From NCBI GenBank assembly GCA_017652345.1, contig JAGCBE010000135.1, forward strand, positions 1-5,923: a stretch of DNA of 5,923 bases. The letters are read 5' to 3'. Shown here in pieces: positions 5,522 to 5,923 of the stretch. Below the pieces are notes generated by a model, which saw nothing but the letters and a program-made list of their open reading frames with translations, was not told the origin of the DNA and made no database searches. Position 1 is the stretch's first letter, and each line of letters begins with the position of its first letter. This DNA comes from Methanobrevibacter sp. Lineage in GTDB: Archaea > Methanobacteriota > Methanobacteria > Methanobacteriales > Methanobacteriaceae. A program made the position numbers and the translations under genes.

Positions 5522-5923
5522 TTAGTCAGTTTTATATAAGCTCCAAATCAAGTCCAATGCTTCACCAGGTTCCAATGCACCTGATCTTGTTTCCCTTAAA
5601 ATTCTTTGTATTGAATACCTTTTCATGTATGGGAATTTCTTAGGAACCTCATACAACAATGGACATCCGAATCATTTAATCTTCTTTATATTATAATGGC
5701 TTTTTAAAGATTTATTCTCTAATTTTGCAACGGATAATGAAGCAGGTAAGTTGAGTCTAATAATCTTATTTTTATTGACTTTATCTCCTATATCACTTGG
5801 TTCATTTTCACTATTTTCATCAAAATTGCATACTTGTTCGGTTATGCACTGACTTCCAGTTGCCAACATATCTCCAAAAATCACAATAGGAATATCATTC
5901 TCTAATGCATATTTGTATAAAGT
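5522..5923 (-). pseudogene. C-terminal part of a PP-loop-type ATPase, interrupted by an in-frame TGA
   Basis: One reading frame enters from the right edge of the window and runs to a TAA at 5522. It covers 83 codons, a TGA at 5672-5674, and 49 more codons in the same frame. Before the TGA it reads LYKYALENDIPIVIFGDMLA, then TGSQCI, and later IIRLNLPASLSVAK. After it, it reads [20 protein letters not shown], then [18 protein letters not shown], and ends SLYKTD. Both halves look like one conserved archaeal family that I associate with PP-loop (adenine nucleotide alpha-hydrolase) ATPases. The ATP-binding P-loop would lie outside the window. The tail is intact apart from the stop, which suggests a recent nonsense mutation, a sequencing error or readthrough. 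No in-frame restart codon lies close after the TGA. If the TGA is real, the product ends NIKKIK and lacks the C-terminal 49 residues. The zinc-ribbon gene follows 28 bases downstream. Confidence 0.65.

Noticed and set aside
5672..5674. TGA as a programmed selenocysteine codon
   Set aside because: Archaeal selenoproteins are known mainly from Methanococcales and Methanopyrus, and archaeal SECIS elements lie mostly in the 3' UTR. Here only 28 bases separate the end of the frame from the next gene, and I see no SECIS-like stem. I keep it only as a point to check.
5650..5675. ATGA overlap at the TGA as a gene-fission or restart site
   Set aside because: The overlapping ATG opens a frame of only eight codons, and it is not the frame of the conserved tail.
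5672..5884. A free-standing 70-residue gene starting at the ATG at 5884
   Set aside because: The same frame is open upstream to the window edge and continues after the TGA with conserved sequence. The ATG lies inside the VIFGDM segment of a larger protein and has no ribosome binding site.
1..5923. A mobile element or defence island
   Set aside because: There is no transposase, integrase, terminal inverted repeat, restriction, toxin or nuclease motif. All genes face one way with ordinary housekeeping or envelope content.

Overview
The window looks like part of the chromosome of a low-GC methanogenic archaeon of the Methanobacteriales, most like Methanobrevibacter. Three things point there. 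It encodes a geranylgeranyl reductase of the archaeal ether-lipid type beside a tiny dicluster ferredoxin. Intergenic DNA is extremely A/T-rich, with T-tracts after genes. Ribosome binding sites have the form (G)GTGAT followed 3-4 bases later by ATG. The genus is an inference from gene content and style, not from a database match.

Every gene I can support is on the minus strand, so transcription runs from high to low coordinates. From the right edge: (1) 5522-5923, the C-terminal end of a probable PP-loop ATPase, interrupted by an in-frame TGA; (2) 5182-5493, a small zinc-ribbon protein with an acidic tail, 28 bases behind it and probably co-transcribed; (3) 4450-5055, a left-handed beta-helix sugar N-/O-acyltransferase with its own leader and a hairpin terminator overlapping its stop codon; (4) a 355-base A/T-rich gap holding that terminator, a partial duplicate of it and a likely promoter; (5) 3927-4094, a 55-residue ferredoxin, then 2720-3910, geranylgeranyl reductase, a two-gene lipid-saturation operon; (6) a 280-base A/T-rich gap; (7) 1465-2439, a GalE-type UDP-glucose 4-epimerase, followed after 23 bases by 116-1441, a large acidic coiled-coil protein of unknown function; (8) a T-rich (minus-strand) tail at 1-115.

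The genes fall into two cell-envelope themes. Ferredoxin and geranylgeranyl reductase together would saturate the isoprenoid chains of archaeol lipids. The epimerase and the acyltransferase would supply or decorate sugars for surface polysaccharide, glycoprotein or pseudomurein. The acidic coiled-coil protein is linked to the epimerase only by position.

I do not see a clearly new system such as defence, mobile or CRISPR elements. The points most worth a second look are the in-frame TGA in the PP-loop gene, the tiny ferredoxin gene, the terminator overlapping a stop codon and its partial duplication, an operator-like palindrome in the acyltransferase leader, and the repeated acidic IF-type motif in the unknown coiled-coil protein.
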